DNA of 60,174 nt, taken from positions 1-60,174 of IMG/VR virus record IMGVR_UViG_3300007276_005408, one strand, 5' to 3'. Positions 21,044 to 28,212 of this stretch are shown piece by piece. This stretch comes from a virus. The notes under the pieces are model-generated. The model was not told the DNA's origin and made no database searches. It saw nothing but the letters and a program-made list of their open reading frames with translations. A program made the position numbers and the translations under genes. The stretch's first letter is position 1. The number at the start of each line of letters is the position of its first letter.

Positions 21044-21352
21044 TTACTTTACTACTATAGGCAAACTATATCTTACCTCTACAGGTGTACCGTTCTGAAA
21101 AGCTGGAGAGAACTTCATATCTCTTACGGCCTCTCTTACTACGGGATTTAGTCTGATATCGAATGTATCTACCACTTGAATCTTACCGACTTTCCCTTTT
21201 GCATCGATAATAAAATTTACCAATACCCTACCACGACTTTCTTCTACCGTTTGAATTACTTCTTTAGTATCCAAATAGAAAGACCTGATGATTGAGGGTT
21301 CTTTGGTAACTCCCATCATAGCGTTAGCAGCTAATAGTATGTTCAACAACAT
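21044..21352 (-). CDS. Stand-alone TonB C-terminal domain protein
   Basis: A 102-residue protein. GRVLVNFIIDAKGKVGKIQV then MKFSPAFQNGTPVEVRYSLP is the TonB C-terminal fold: V-x-V-x-F-x-I-D-x-x-G-K-V, a helix, then K-F-x-P-A-x-x-N-G-x-P-V. Full TonB has a membrane anchor and a proline-rich spacer; here only a 12-14 residue hydrophobic start (MLLNILLAANAMMG) precedes the domain, compatible with a short signal peptide or weak anchor. It could energise the phage TonB-dependent receptor at 57856-60174, or act as a decoy that occupies TonB boxes. Confidence 0.8.
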   Translation of the reverse strand: MLLNILLAANAMMGVTKEPSIIRSFYLDTKEVIQTVEESRGRVLVNFIIDAKGKVGKIQVVDTFDIRLNPVVREAVRDMKFSPAFQNGTPVEVRYSLPIVVK

Positions 21353-21480
21353 TACTCTATTCCTTTACAACTCATGCGATAGATTATATACTTAGAACTT
21401 AGTGCTAGTACTTTATATCCATTCACTCAAGTAACTTTTATTTTACTATATAGGTAAACCGATTACGATTTCAACCTACG

Positions 21481-21501
21481 ACACCGAGCCGAATCCGGTG
21501 T
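21481..21501. repeat. Inverted repeat, terminator-like
   Basis: ACACCG and CGGTGT separated by nine bases; on the plus strand it is followed by TTCTTATTT. It lies about 130 bases upstream of the TonB-like gene start, in sequence with no gene. It may be a transcript end or part of a leader structure. Confidence 0.4.
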
Positions 21502-21536
21502 TCTTATTTATATATATAAGAGTGAACTTAAATTAT

Positions 21537-21677
21537 TTAGGTATTTTTCCACCATAGCCTCCCTAAGTAAGAAAGAAGTCCCATCAAGTATCCTACTTGG
21601 ATTGCCTGATGAATACTTTGTGTCTGTGAGTATTGGTAGGCTGTAACCACTATAGCTATTATAATGGTATATCTCAT
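21537..21677 (-). CDS. Small membrane protein
   Basis: A 46-residue ORF: MRYTIIIAIVVTAYQYSQTQ, then a second semi-hydrophobic segment (IQVGYLMGLLSYLGRLWW). No clear ribosome site. Supported mainly by its composition in an otherwise empty stretch. Confidence 0.4.
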   Translation of the reverse strand: MRYTIIIAIVVTAYQYSQTQSIHQAIQVGYLMGLLSYLGRLWWKNT

Positions 21678-21691
21678 TACTATATAAATAT

Positions 21692-21736
21692 CCACTAACA
21701 ACGATTCTCTTCGATGGGAAGAGGCTTGTTTAGTGG
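21692..21736. other. Long imperfect hairpin
   Basis: CCACTAA pairs with TTAGTGG, and the inner CTCTTC pairs with GAAGAG around a GATGG loop. It lies upstream of the 46-residue ORF in a 165-base stretch without genes that also has an AAATCTTC/GAAGATTT hairpin. Possibly a 5' leader element or a small RNA. Confidence 0.4.
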
Positions 21737-21843
21737 TGGATACTATTAGGTACTATGGTTGATGAAATCTTCTTTGAAGATTTTATCTCATTGATAGGGC
21801 GTTACGAATCTCAAGCGATAGGCGTATTCATCGAGCTGCGTCT

Positions 21844-22053
21844 CTAATCCAACACCCAATCCCCATCTTCGACATCGTCCCAATCTCCCATCCCATCGGA
21901 CACCTCTGTATATCGTTCATTTCCACCAAGTAGATATCCCATATAGTCATCTTCCATCAGTTCCACATTAGGTTTTTCTTTTACACCATCAAGCTCACCG
22001 ACATCTTTATTCATATCCAGTATGGCCTGTAGTTTTGGGTCTGTTGTTTTCAT
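21844..22053 (-). CDS. Small very acidic protein
   Basis: A 69-residue protein with more than twenty Asp/Glu, ending GMGDWDDVEDGDWVLD. Acidic phage proteins sometimes mimic DNA to block nucleases; that is only a suggestion here. Confidence 0.55.
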   Translation of the reverse strand: MKTTDPKLQAILDMNKDVGELDGVKEKPNVELMEDDYMGYLLGGNERYTEVSDGMGDWDDVEDGDWVLD

Positions 22054-22054
22054 T

Positions 22055-22237
22055 TTATAGTCCTTTTATTTTATTATCTGTTATCAAATATATCAACATA
22101 TTCGTACCTAGCTCATCTTGCTTCCCTTTCAACATATCTTCTTTATCATTGTCTTTAGCCCATTGGTTGAACATCTTTGTTAGTTTCATCAATTTTTTAG
22201 ACATCTCTGCAGATACATAGTCTCTTTTATCCGCCAT
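22055..22237 (-). CDS. Small helical protein
   Basis: A 60-residue protein. The ATG at 22237 is preferred to a GTG at 22240 because GGAG then sits seven bases upstream. Charged and helical (AEMSKKLMKLTKMFNQWAKD). Unknown function. Confidence 0.6.
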   Translation of the reverse strand: MADKRDYVSAEMSKKLMKLTKMFNQWAKDNDKEDMLKGKQDELGTNMLIYLITDNKIKGL

Positions 22238-22314
22238 CACATTTCTCCTATTATTATTATTAGAATTATAAATGGTAGACTAGCTACCAACATTAGTATG
22301 ATTACATTTAGCAA
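22237..22314 (-). CDS. 25-residue membrane micro-ORF
   Basis: A TTG at 22314, seven bases after GAGG and overlapping the end of the zinc-ribbon gene, opens MLNVIILMLVASLPFIILII then IIGEM. Nearly all residues are hydrophobic; the stop overlaps the next ATG. A plausible membrane peptide, unproven. Confidence 0.4.
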   Translation of the reverse strand: MLNVIILMLVASLPFIILIIIIGEM

Positions 22315-22472
22315 TGTAGAGCCTCAGCAACCATACACTCACCTATCTCTTCAGCTAAATGTTCAAGCTCCTCGTCATCATCGTCCTCGTAGACACCACA
22401 ATGGTCAAGGCATTCTGAACAGATATCGTAGTCATCATAGACCATTTCTCCACAGCATTCTGAATATAACAT
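22308..22472 (-). CDS. Small zinc-ribbon protein
   Basis: A 54-residue ORF: MLYSECCGEMVYDDYDICSE then CLDHCGVY. CC...CxxC...C gives one zinc site, followed by an acidic tail (EDDDDEELEHLAEEIGEC). Similar one-finger proteins are frequent in large phages; function unknown. Confidence 0.65.
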   Translation of the reverse strand: MLYSECCGEMVYDDYDICSECLDHCGVYEDDDDEELEHLAEEIGECMVAEALHC

Positions 22473-22486
22473 ATATTACTCCTTTT

Positions 22487-22873
22487 TTATATTAGGTAGT
22501 TGGGACCAGTCCAACTATAAAATTTATCGTTTGAAAATATAGAACCCCTAGACCACTTAGCCGGAGCTCTCCATCCAGCGGCTTTGAATACATCACCTTT
22601 TCTATGTGGTATTCCCTTATGAGTTCCATCACAATTAGCGATGAATCCCCATACTGAACCATTAGTTATTATCTTAGTATACTTCCTACCAATTTTCATA
22701 TTGACATTCGTATTGAACTCATCAATCATTTTTTGTCTAATACTTTTTCCTGGCTCATCTAAGTCATTAGGATTACTACTCCACCCAGCATAATCTTTTT
22801 TGATACCGACTATTAGGTTATCGATAGCGTCCCAAAAGTCTATCGTTGAATTTTTATCATATACTTTACTCAT
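22487..22873 (-). CDS. Conserved phage hypothetical protein
   Basis: A 128-residue protein. The segment NGSVWGFIANCDGTHKGIPH then RKGDVFKAAGWRAPAKWSRG, ending in YSWTGPNYL, matches the layout of a family seen in T4-like phages (a beta region with GSVWGF, then DVxKAAG). Function unknown. Confidence 0.65.
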   Translation of the reverse strand: MSKVYDKNSTIDFWDAIDNLIVGIKKDYAGWSSNPNDLDEPGKSIRQKMIDEFNTNVNMKIGRKYTKIITNGSVWGFIANCDGTHKGIPHRKGDVFKAAGWRAPAKWSRGSIFSNDKFYSWTGPNYLI

Positions 22874-23001
22874 TTATTTGCCTCTATTTCTCTCGCTTCT
22901 TCTTCTATTTCTTCCCAAGTAATATTGTACTCACTAACTACCTTACCAATTTTGAAAGCATCCTCTGTACTATGTGGTGCTGGATTATCCCAATCATACA
23001 T
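22870..23001 (-). CDS. Hypothetical protein with unresolved start
   Basis: From the ATG at 23001 it encodes 43 residues (MYDWDNPAPHSTEDAFKIGK ...). The frame stays open upstream to about 23107 with protein-like sequence (TWVYRLDSINAKLDGDTIQY) but no ATG, GTG or TTG. That region is in the +1 frame relative to the end of the gene at 23087-23263, whose stop TAG lies at 23087. A +1 frameshift, an unusual start codon or a sequence error are all possible. Confidence 0.45.
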   Translation of the reverse strand: MYDWDNPAPHSTEDAFKIGKVVSEYNITWEEIEEEAREIEANK

Positions 23002-23086
23002 AGCTAGATAACTAACCAGCCCTATACTCTCTCCATTATCATACTGAATGGTATCTCCATCTAACTTAGCGTTTATACTATCTAAT

Positions 23087-23263
23087 CTATATACCCATGT
23101 GAACCTCAGCTTTCATTTCCCAGTAATCAGCCTCTTTATCAGCAAGCTTCTCTACCAACTCATCCATACCACATTTAGGTTCTGGTTCTATACCAATGAC
23201 TTTATCCATTTCAGCGAAGAAGTCATCCATATCATTTTTTATTTCTTTTAGTATTTCTTTCAT
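23087..23263 (-). CDS. Small acidic protein behind promoter copy 4
   Basis: A 58-residue ORF (MKEILKEIKNDMDDFFAEMD ... ADYWEMKAEVHMGI), helical and acidic, with AAAGGGA before the ATG. First gene after promoter copy 4. Its stop is followed in the +1 frame by a long open stretch (see 22870-23001). Confidence 0.6.
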   Translation of the reverse strand: MKEILKEIKNDMDDFFAEMDKVIGIEPEPKCGMDELVEKLADKEADYWEMKAEVHMGI

Positions 23264-23272
23264 AATTTCCCT

Positions 23273-23428
23273 TTATCTTACACCTAAAGCTACAACAGAA
23301 TATGCTAACAAACAAGGATTATTTCTTGATTTACTCATCTTTTTCTTGTTATACTTCGTTAGCGACATACTGGCATTATCAGTAAATATCACTAACGAAA
23401 GCATAATTATCTTACTCAACCTTTTCAA
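23273..23428 (-). CDS. Small protein with signal-like N-terminus
   Basis: A 51-residue ORF from a TTG at 23428 with GGAG five bases upstream, overlapping the preceding stop. MKRLSKIIMLSLVIFTDNAS looks like a signal peptide or membrane anchor. Promoter copy 4 lies inside its 3' end, which raises the chance that the ORF is partly fortuitous. Confidence 0.4.
   Translation of the reverse strand: MKRLSKIIMLSLVIFTDNASMSLTKYNKKKMSKSRNNPCLLAYSVVALGVR
23285..23315 (-). promoter_or_regulatory. Promoter copy 4 (TTG-N20-TAGCTTTA)
   Basis: Minus strand TTG, 20-base spacer containing TTAGCATATTCTGTTG, then TAGCTTTA. Points at the 58-residue gene starting at 23263. Confidence 0.75.
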
Positions 23429-23727
23429 ACAAACTCCATTCCATTCATAGCAGCGTCAAACTCAGGATGATTCATAATAGAGTGATTATCTAAGTAATCC
23501 CTCTCTAAATCATTCATCAAATTAGCCTGCCCTTCCTTACTCATCCAATTGAACCTATGAAAGTTCTCTCCAACTTCACCCCACTCATTCTCACCGATCC
23601 TCGTCATCTCAACGATTTTGATACTATTAGAAACAGAAGAAAGAACATACTCTACAATGAGTTTGTTTCCTTCAAAGTTAGAGGAAGAATCGAACTTCCC
23701 AAGCTGTTTTTCAAAAATGTGTGTCAT
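23425..23727 (-). CDS. Hypothetical protein
   Basis: A 100-residue protein. Its region GKFDSSSNFEGNKLIVEYVL then SSVSNSIKIVEMTR looks like a beta sandwich, followed by a helical C-terminus (LMNDLERDYLDNHS). No family recognised. Confidence 0.65.
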   Translation of the reverse strand: MTHIFEKQLGKFDSSSNFEGNKLIVEYVLSSVSNSIKIVEMTRIGENEWGEVGENFHRFNWMSKEGQANLMNDLERDYLDNHSIMNHPEFDAAMNGMEFV

Positions 23728-23728
23728 A

Positions 23729-23899
23729 CTATTTGTTTTCCTTTTTTCTATTGAATAAAAAATCTAAAATATTATTGGCAGTTTCGTTCTCTTCAACTAT
23801 CTCATTGAGGTTGTCAAATAGATTTAGCTGATTTTTATGATTACCATAATCAGTTCTCTCAACTAAATCACCAAAAGCATTTATCACTAAGTTCTTCAT
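23729..23899 (-). CDS. Small hypothetical protein
   Basis: A 56-residue protein. The ATG at 23899 is chosen for CGGAG upstream; the start at 23917 would put that site inside the gene. Helical, Asn/Leu-rich. Driven by the variant promoter at 23923-23952. Confidence 0.55.
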   Translation of the reverse strand: MKNLVINAFGDLVERTDYGNHKNQLNLFDNLNEIVEENETANNILDFLFNRKKENK

Positions 23900-23922
23900 A
23901 TTTTCTCCGTATCTCATATAAG

Positions 23923-23952
23923 ATCATACGCAAAAATATGCACATGAGTCAA
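23923..23952 (-). promoter_or_regulatory. Variant promoter
   Basis: Minus strand TTGACT, 18-base spacer with GTGCATATTTTTGCG, then TATGAT. Shares the TTGACT and the AT-rich core of the repeated promoters but has a sigma70-type -10 in place of TAGCTTTA. Confidence 0.5.
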
Positions 23953-23986
23953 GGACTTTTGGTATTTATTTCTTGTTTATTTTATT

Positions 23987-24268
23987 TTATGTGAATAAGT
24001 CGTATAACTGTTTGAAGAATAACCCTATGAACCCAGCACCGATTGTCATGCGCCATTTCTGTGAATCTTCTCGGTATCTGGTATTGTCTTTTGTTTCAGC
24101 CCACAATCCTTCATGCGGATTGAACATATTCTCTTTGATGAATCGAAGCGACTCTTCTGTTTTACCATGAGCCATAGACATATCGTGCTTCATATCGTCT
24201 ATGTCTTTTTTGATATCGTCAATCTTATTGTGAATCAAATCGAATTCTTTTCTATCAGTAGCATTCAT
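23987..24268 (-). CDS. Coiled-coil protein with C-terminal membrane anchor
   Basis: A 93-residue protein. Residues 5-35 are a heptad-type coiled coil (IHNKIDDIKKDIDDMKHDMS); residues 75-90 (MTIGAGFIGLFFKQLYDLF) form a C-terminal membrane helix. The topology resembles XhlA-type phage membrane proteins associated with lysis, but similarity is only architectural. Confidence 0.6.
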   Translation of the reverse strand: MNATDRKEFDLIHNKIDDIKKDIDDMKHDMSMAHGKTEESLRFIKENMFNPHEGLWAETKDNTRYREDSQKWRMTIGAGFIGLFFKQLYDLFT

Positions 24269-24276
24269 ATCTATAA

Positions 24277-24537
24277 TTATTCACCTACTTTGATTTTATT
24301 TGCTCGAACTACTCTTTTTCTTCTTTTTCTTGGCTTTGGTTTGGATTGATTTTCTAGTCTGAATATCTCTTCCTTTAGAGCTTCTCTTACAGCCCTATCT
24401 TGATATATTCTTGCCTCTAAATCAGCTATCCTACTAGCGGCACCAAATGATGATGCCACTATTCCAGCTATAAATCCAATAAGTATTCCTAACCATACCC
24501 AACCTATTGTTGCCATATTATTTACCAGCCAATCCAT
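24277..24537 (-). CDS. Membrane-anchored coiled-coil protein, basic tail
   Basis: An 86-residue protein: membrane helix at about 8-32 (IGWVWLGILIGFIAGIVASS), coiled region (ADLEARIYQDRAVREALKEE), then a very basic tail (KPKPRKRRKRVVRANK). With its two neighbours it could be part of a lysis or envelope module. Inner-membrane spanin-like topology is one option; no family recognised. Confidence 0.6.
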   Translation of the reverse strand: MDWLVNNMATIGWVWLGILIGFIAGIVASSFGAASRIADLEARIYQDRAVREALKEEIFRLENQSKPKPRKRRKRVVRANKIKVGE

Positions 24538-24644
24538 TACTTACCTTTTTTCTTATCCTGTGATAACTTTTCAGCTATTGCTGTTATTTTCTTTTCTATT
24601 GACGCTAATAAATTGACAATAGCATTTGCCTGTTGTTCATTCAT
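24537..24644 (-). CDS. Tiny helical protein
   Basis: A 35-residue ORF (MNEQQANAIVNLLASIEKKI then TAIAEKLSQDKKKGK) that starts on the stop of the Mom-like gene and ends on the next ATG. A short amphipathic helix; function unknown. Confidence 0.5.
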   Translation of the reverse strand: MNEQQANAIVNLLASIEKKITAIAEKLSQDKKKGK

Positions 24645-25408
24645 GATGATACTCCTGTTTGTTTATGTACTTCTACTTTTATAACTTCTGACTCTGTTAT
24701 ATTTCTTACTTTAGGGTATGGTAACAGTGGATGTTTCATAGTCTTCATGGCCATTCTCTTATCACTTTTATTACCGAGCAAGTAAACATACCTATGTTTC
24801 CTCATCTCCCTTTTTACCCAAAAATCTTTCTCAACTAAACTTTTCATTTTCTTTATATCGTTTGTCCCGTAATATGGAAATATGGTTCTTCCATGCTGCC
24901 ACTTACCATCTTCTTCAAACTTATATAACCAACTCTCCGTCCACCTCAGATTATCTCCTTGATACAACCAATTGGTTGCCTGATATACAGTACCAACATG
25001 ACCTCTCATTGGGTCTGAATATGATATGAGAGCTTTTATCTTTTGTTTATACTTCTTTAGCCATCTGAAACTCTCTCCTATTAGATAAGACTCAGCATTA
25101 CTACCATACCCATCATGTACAAATAATCTAACCAACTCATATACTGACTTTCTATCTATTGAAGTTGCTATTGAAGCACCTGAATGTCTACCTATTGGGT
25201 CTCCATAACATATCGTACCGATTAGTTTTTCTTCTTTACCCTCAAAAAATGTATGTTCATTATCTGTAGTATAATATAAACCCAAAGCAACAGAACATTT
25301 AGTCCATTGTTTTGAATAGTGGTTAGCAACAATCATTTCTTTTGCTAACATTCTAGGTATTTCTCTAACAGATAATCTGCTAGAATCTACATACTTTTCT
25401 ATAGCCAT
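24641..25408 (-). CDS. Mom-like DNA-modification GNAT protein (paralogue 1)
   Basis: A 255-residue protein. ANHYSKQWTKCSVALGLYY, then YELVRLFVHDGYGSNAESYL, then LISYSDPMRGHVGTVYQATN then W match the core of the phage Mu Mom family, GNAT-fold enzymes that modify adenine in DNA and protect it from restriction. A closely similar paralogue lies at 53683-54444 and a more distant one at 51463-52089. Substrate and product in this phage are not known. Confidence 0.8.
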   Translation of the reverse strand: MAIEKYVDSSRLSVREIPRMLAKEMIVANHYSKQWTKCSVALGLYYTTDNEHTFFEGKEEKLIGTICYGDPIGRHSGASIATSIDRKSVYELVRLFVHDGYGSNAESYLIGESFRWLKKYKQKIKALISYSDPMRGHVGTVYQATNWLYQGDNLRWTESWLYKFEEDGKWQHGRTIFPYYGTNDIKKMKSLVEKDFWVKREMRKHRYVYLLGNKSDKRMAMKTMKHPLLPYPKVRNITESEVIKVEVHKQTGVSS

Positions 25409-25509
25409 ATAGTATTTGCCATAACTAGCCCTATTAGATATCCCACCATAACTCCTATTGCTATGCCCATAACCATATACTCTAAGTTATGCTTTTGGTT
25501 TTCCGTCAT
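25399..25509 (-). CDS. Tiny membrane protein
   Basis: A 36-residue ORF (MTENQKHNLEYMVMGIAIGV then MVGYLIGLVMANTIWL), one membrane helix with a glycine zipper look. It overlaps genes on both sides; ATG at 25512 is an alternative start. Confidence 0.5.
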   Translation of the reverse strand: MTENQKHNLEYMVMGIAIGVMVGYLIGLVMANTIWL

Positions 25510-26047
25510 CATTTTTCTTTTCTATATCAACTCTCATTATACACTCTGATAATAAGATAGATTGTAAATCATTACACTCATCGTAAAACTCATCTATCAA
25601 TTCATCGTAATCTGTACCATCTTCTTCACATTCTTCTTCAAATGGTCTTTCAGGACCATCAGCATCTTCTTCCCAGTGAAATCCATTCTTACTACCATAA
25701 CCAGCAAACCAAAAGTCATCCGATTCTTCGTCTCCGACAAAAGACATACAAGCCTCGCTATCCATAGCTTGTATAACTGAATTGAGTTCTTCTAAGAATC
25801 CTACTGCTGGTGACCAAGCCGAACAAAAGTTTATATAAGTTTCATCTTCTCCAAAATCACAGTCTTCTATAATAACCCACTTAGAACCTACAACATCTGT
25901 GCTATATTTGAAGTCCTTACCAAACACTGGTTCTACGACACCTTTTACATCATCATATGATAAAGCACCCCACCACTTTTCTAATGTCTGATGAAGCTCT
26001 GGTTTATTTGAATTTATTGTTACTCTTTGCCATACATGATTAGCCAT
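25487..26047 (-). CDS. Api92-like ferredoxin-fold protein (tentative)
   Basis: A 186-residue protein. MANHVWQRVTINSNKPELHQ followed by a central WVIIEDCDF, YINFCSAWSPA and VGDEESDDFW is similar in layout to phage Api92/DUF1281-type proteins, which have a ferredoxin-like N-terminus. Very acidic C-terminus (EEECEEDGTDYDELIDEFYD). Role unknown; assignment by eye only. Confidence 0.6.
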   Translation of the reverse strand: MANHVWQRVTINSNKPELHQTLEKWWGALSYDDVKGVVEPVFGKDFKYSTDVVGSKWVIIEDCDFGEDETYINFCSAWSPAVGFLEELNSVIQAMDSEACMSFVGDEESDDFWFAGYGSKNGFHWEEDADGPERPFEEECEEDGTDYDELIDEFYDECNDLQSILLSECIMRVDIEKKNDDGKPKA

Positions 26048-26048
26048 T

Positions 26049-26228
26049 TTATTCCTCTTCTTCTTTTTCTAAAAATTCTGAATTTTGATGTACATATATA
26101 AGACTACCAGTCTCTTCTGATGGAGGAGGATTTATCTCATAATCTAGTTTCATTTGGATAGCCTCAGCTTCTATTTCCAATGTTATTTGTTCTAATTCTT
26201 TTTCTTGTTCTTTAGTTAGTTTTGTCAT
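26049..26228 (-). CDS. Small acidic coiled-coil protein
   Basis: A 59-residue ORF (MTKLTKEQEKELEQITLEIE ... FLEKEEEE). The ATG overlaps the stop of the oxygenase gene. Function unknown. Confidence 0.6.
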   Translation of the reverse strand: MTKLTKEQEKELEQITLEIEAEAIQMKLDYEINPPPSEETGSLIYVHQNSEFLEKEEEE

Positions 26229-26899
26229 TTCTTTTCTCTCCCAAAGGCTCCACCTGAAAACACCGAATAAGCACCATATATAAATTTTCTATCCGACTTG
26301 GTGTTCGATTGTAATGAAACCGAATGATATGAATTCGGTGTTGATAAAAAGAAAATTGCTCTATTCTTTTTTGCTTCTATTACATTGTGTACAGGTTGTT
26401 GTTTGTCCCAAATTTGTCTTGGCAACTCAATCATATCATCTGATGAATGGATTAGAAAATCTCCACCATCCCAATCTTTGTCACTAAAAAATATCAAGAA
26501 CCCTAAAATTCTTTTTGGCATGTCTCTGTGTATCTCCCTTACATATCCATCTCTAGCAACAGACCAGTCCATATCTAAGTAACAATCCTTTCCAACTTCA
26601 GCATCTACATTACCTTGCCAATATTCTATATATTCTTTATAATAATTCATAAATGTACTAAACACATCATTCCCACGCATAAACCCATAAAACTCTTTCC
26701 AAGTTGGAGAACCAGCGGCCCAAGTATCAAAATTGAGATGTTCTTCATCCATTTTTTGTCTACCACCCATTACATTTTCACTGTATATATCTGGAAACTC
26801 TGTCACTAACTTATCAAGAGTATATTTATCAAAACATTCTTCTACTACCATATGTGGATATGGGTATTCAAATGATTTTCCGTTGGAAAAATCAATCAT
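26225..26899 (-). CDS. 2-oxoglutarate/Fe(II) dioxygenase
   Basis: A 224-residue protein. H124-R-D126 and H192 (in NSYHSVS) form the facial triad of the prolyl-4-hydroxylase-like oxygenases; R204 (SDRKF) is placed to bind 2-oxoglutarate. PKRILGFLIFFSDKDWDGGD supplies the core strands. Such phage enzymes may hydroxylate protein, sugar or base; in this genome sugar or DNA modification are both reasonable. Confidence 0.8.
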   Translation of the reverse strand: MIDFSNGKSFEYPYPHMVVEECFDKYTLDKLVTEFPDIYSENVMGGRQKMDEEHLNFDTWAAGSPTWKEFYGFMRGNDVFSTFMNYYKEYIEYWQGNVDAEVGKDCYLDMDWSVARDGYVREIHRDMPKRILGFLIFFSDKDWDGGDFLIHSSDDMIELPRQIWDKQQPVHNVIEAKKNRAIFFLSTPNSYHSVSLQSNTKSDRKFIYGAYSVFSGGAFGREKK

Positions 26900-27159
26900 T
26901 AGTGATCAAATCCCTCATCAGGTTCTATTGGTTCTTCTTTCCACCATTGATATTGTTTCAAACTATTCTTCTGATTCAACTCAAATTGTAATTCATAGTC
27001 TTTCTTTTTCACTATTCTCCAAATCTTATGAAACTCTTGTTTCATATCCACCATTTTCTTTCTACCTATAAAATAATGTTCAGCTCCACCAGGTGTTACT
27101 GAATCTATTTTATCTATTATATCATCTGTATAATTGTCAATCAAATAATACATAGCCAT
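26899..27159 (-). CDS. Hypothetical protein next to the oxygenase
   Basis: An 86-residue protein, start overlapping nothing upstream and stop overlapping the oxygenase start. MAMYYLIDNYTDDIIDKIDS then a Lys/Trp-rich part (KQYQWWKEEPIEPDEGFDH). No family recognised. Confidence 0.6.
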   Translation of the reverse strand: MAMYYLIDNYTDDIIDKIDSVTPGGAEHYFIGRKKMVDMKQEFHKIWRIVKKKDYELQFELNQKNSLKQYQWWKEEPIEPDEGFDH

Positions 27160-27169
27160 CGCGTTTCTC

Positions 27170-27820
27170 CTAATCTAATACAATACTAAACTCTCCATTT
27201 GTTTCTTCTAGCTTCCAATCATCGAAGTATGTATATCCAATAGTTACAGTATCACCTCTCATTGATTTTACTGGAGCAAACATAGTGTTTACTTCTCCAT
27301 GCATATCCGAATAAGAAGCACTGTTCACTACAGGCACTTCAAATCCATTGAACCAAGTTACATATGTGGTATCATATCCAATATACCAAAGGTCTTCTGA
27401 ACCAGTAGTCTGTACCATATACCCAAGCGTATCTCCAATCGTCCAATAGTGATTAGAATGCCACGAAAACTTTATTACATTTACACCGATTGAGTCTCTA
27501 GTAGCAACACCAGTCAATCTATGTAATGTTTGCCAATTAGTAGTGTCTATTGGCAAATGGTAATATCCATTACCATCTAAATCTATATCGGATAAGAAAC
27601 TAAATAATACTGATGAAAGAGTGTCTTCAGCATTTATTGTTGTGTCTCTATCTTCTCCATGCACATGCACATCAGGTTCATAAGGTTCCCATTCATTAGA
27701 ATAACCTAATGGACTTGTTAGTTCAGAATCTCCACACCCTATAATACTAAATGCGCTTAGGGTGATTAGAGTACTTATTATCTTTTTTCCGATACCCAAA
27801 TTCTTTAGATGTATTTTCAT
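27170..27820 (-). CDS. Lipoprotein, surface or periplasmic
   Basis: A 216-residue protein. MKIHLKNLGIGKKIISTLIT then LSAFSIIGC gives a basic n-region, hydrophobic core and an IIGC lipobox (Cys29). The mature protein is beta-rich with many Asp-Thr and Tyr-Trp pairs and ends EFSIVLD. No domain recognised. Likely attached to the outer membrane; possible roles include receptor blocking or substrate capture. Confidence 0.7.
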   Translation of the reverse strand: MKIHLKNLGIGKKIISTLITLSAFSIIGCGDSELTSPLGYSNEWEPYEPDVHVHGEDRDTTINAEDTLSSVLFSFLSDIDLDGNGYYHLPIDTTNWQTLHRLTGVATRDSIGVNVIKFSWHSNHYWTIGDTLGYMVQTTGSEDLWYIGYDTTYVTWFNGFEVPVVNSASYSDMHGEVNTMFAPVKSMRGDTVTIGYTYFDDWKLEETNGEFSIVLD

Positions 27821-27923
27821 CTTTACTCCATTCCTTTTTCTTTTTTATTGGTTTTTTCTTTGGTTTGATTTTATCGTTATAAGCTTGTTCTTCAAGCTCA
27901 TCATAATAATCGTATTTTCCCAT
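27747..27923 (-). CDS. Small very basic protein behind promoter copy 5
   Basis: A 58-residue ORF starting MGKYDYYDELEEQAYNDKIK, then KPKKKPIKKKKEWSKDENTS. GGAG lies next to the start and the ATG is about ten bases from the promoter element. It overlaps the lipoprotein gene by 74 bases in another frame, the largest overlap here, so one start may be wrong. Confidence 0.5.
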   Translation of the reverse strand: MGKYDYYDELEEQAYNDKIKPKKKPIKKKKEWSKDENTSKEFGYRKKDNKYSNHPKRI

Positions 27924-27933
27924 CATTCACTCC

Positions 27934-27964
27934 TAAAGCTACGAATAATTGTGCTAATTGTCAA
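27934..27964 (-). promoter_or_regulatory. Promoter copy 5 (TTG-N20-TAGCTTTA)
   Basis: Minus strand TTGACA, spacer with TTAGCACAATTATTCG, then TAGCTTTA. The GGAG ribosome site of the downstream gene begins two bases after the element, implying a very short leader. Confidence 0.8.
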
Positions 27965-28196
27965 GGATTATTTTCCATTCTTTTACAGTATCTAAGAACT
28001 CTGTAACAGTGTAAGATTTCTTTTTCTCATCTATTATACTTACACTACCAAGCGCTTCAGGCTCTTTTTGTATTATGTAATTCAATGCTGTAAATCCGTT
28101 GCCTGTATAAAATTTCCCAAAGGATTCTTCTCCTAAGATGTTCTCATCCCACAAATCTTCTGGTATACTATTGTCCATTATTATATAATATGTCAT
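27954..28196 (-). CDS. Small acidic hypothetical protein
   Basis: An 80-residue protein. No Shine-Dalgarno is visible; the ATG directly follows a TATACTTATATAT stretch. Content: MTYYIIMDNSIPEDLWDENI ... VTEFLDTVKEWKIILDN. Promoter copy 5 overlaps its last codons. Function unknown. Confidence 0.6.
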   Translation of the reverse strand: MTYYIIMDNSIPEDLWDENILGEESFGKFYTGNGFTALNYIIQKEPEALGSVSIIDEKKKSYTVTEFLDTVKEWKIILDN

Positions 28197-28212
28197 ATAT
28201 ATAAGTATATAT

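Noticed and set aside
23678-23700. T-arm-like hairpin GGAAG-TTCGATT-CTTCC
   Set aside because: It lies inside a good coding frame (23425-23727) and has no other tRNA parts.
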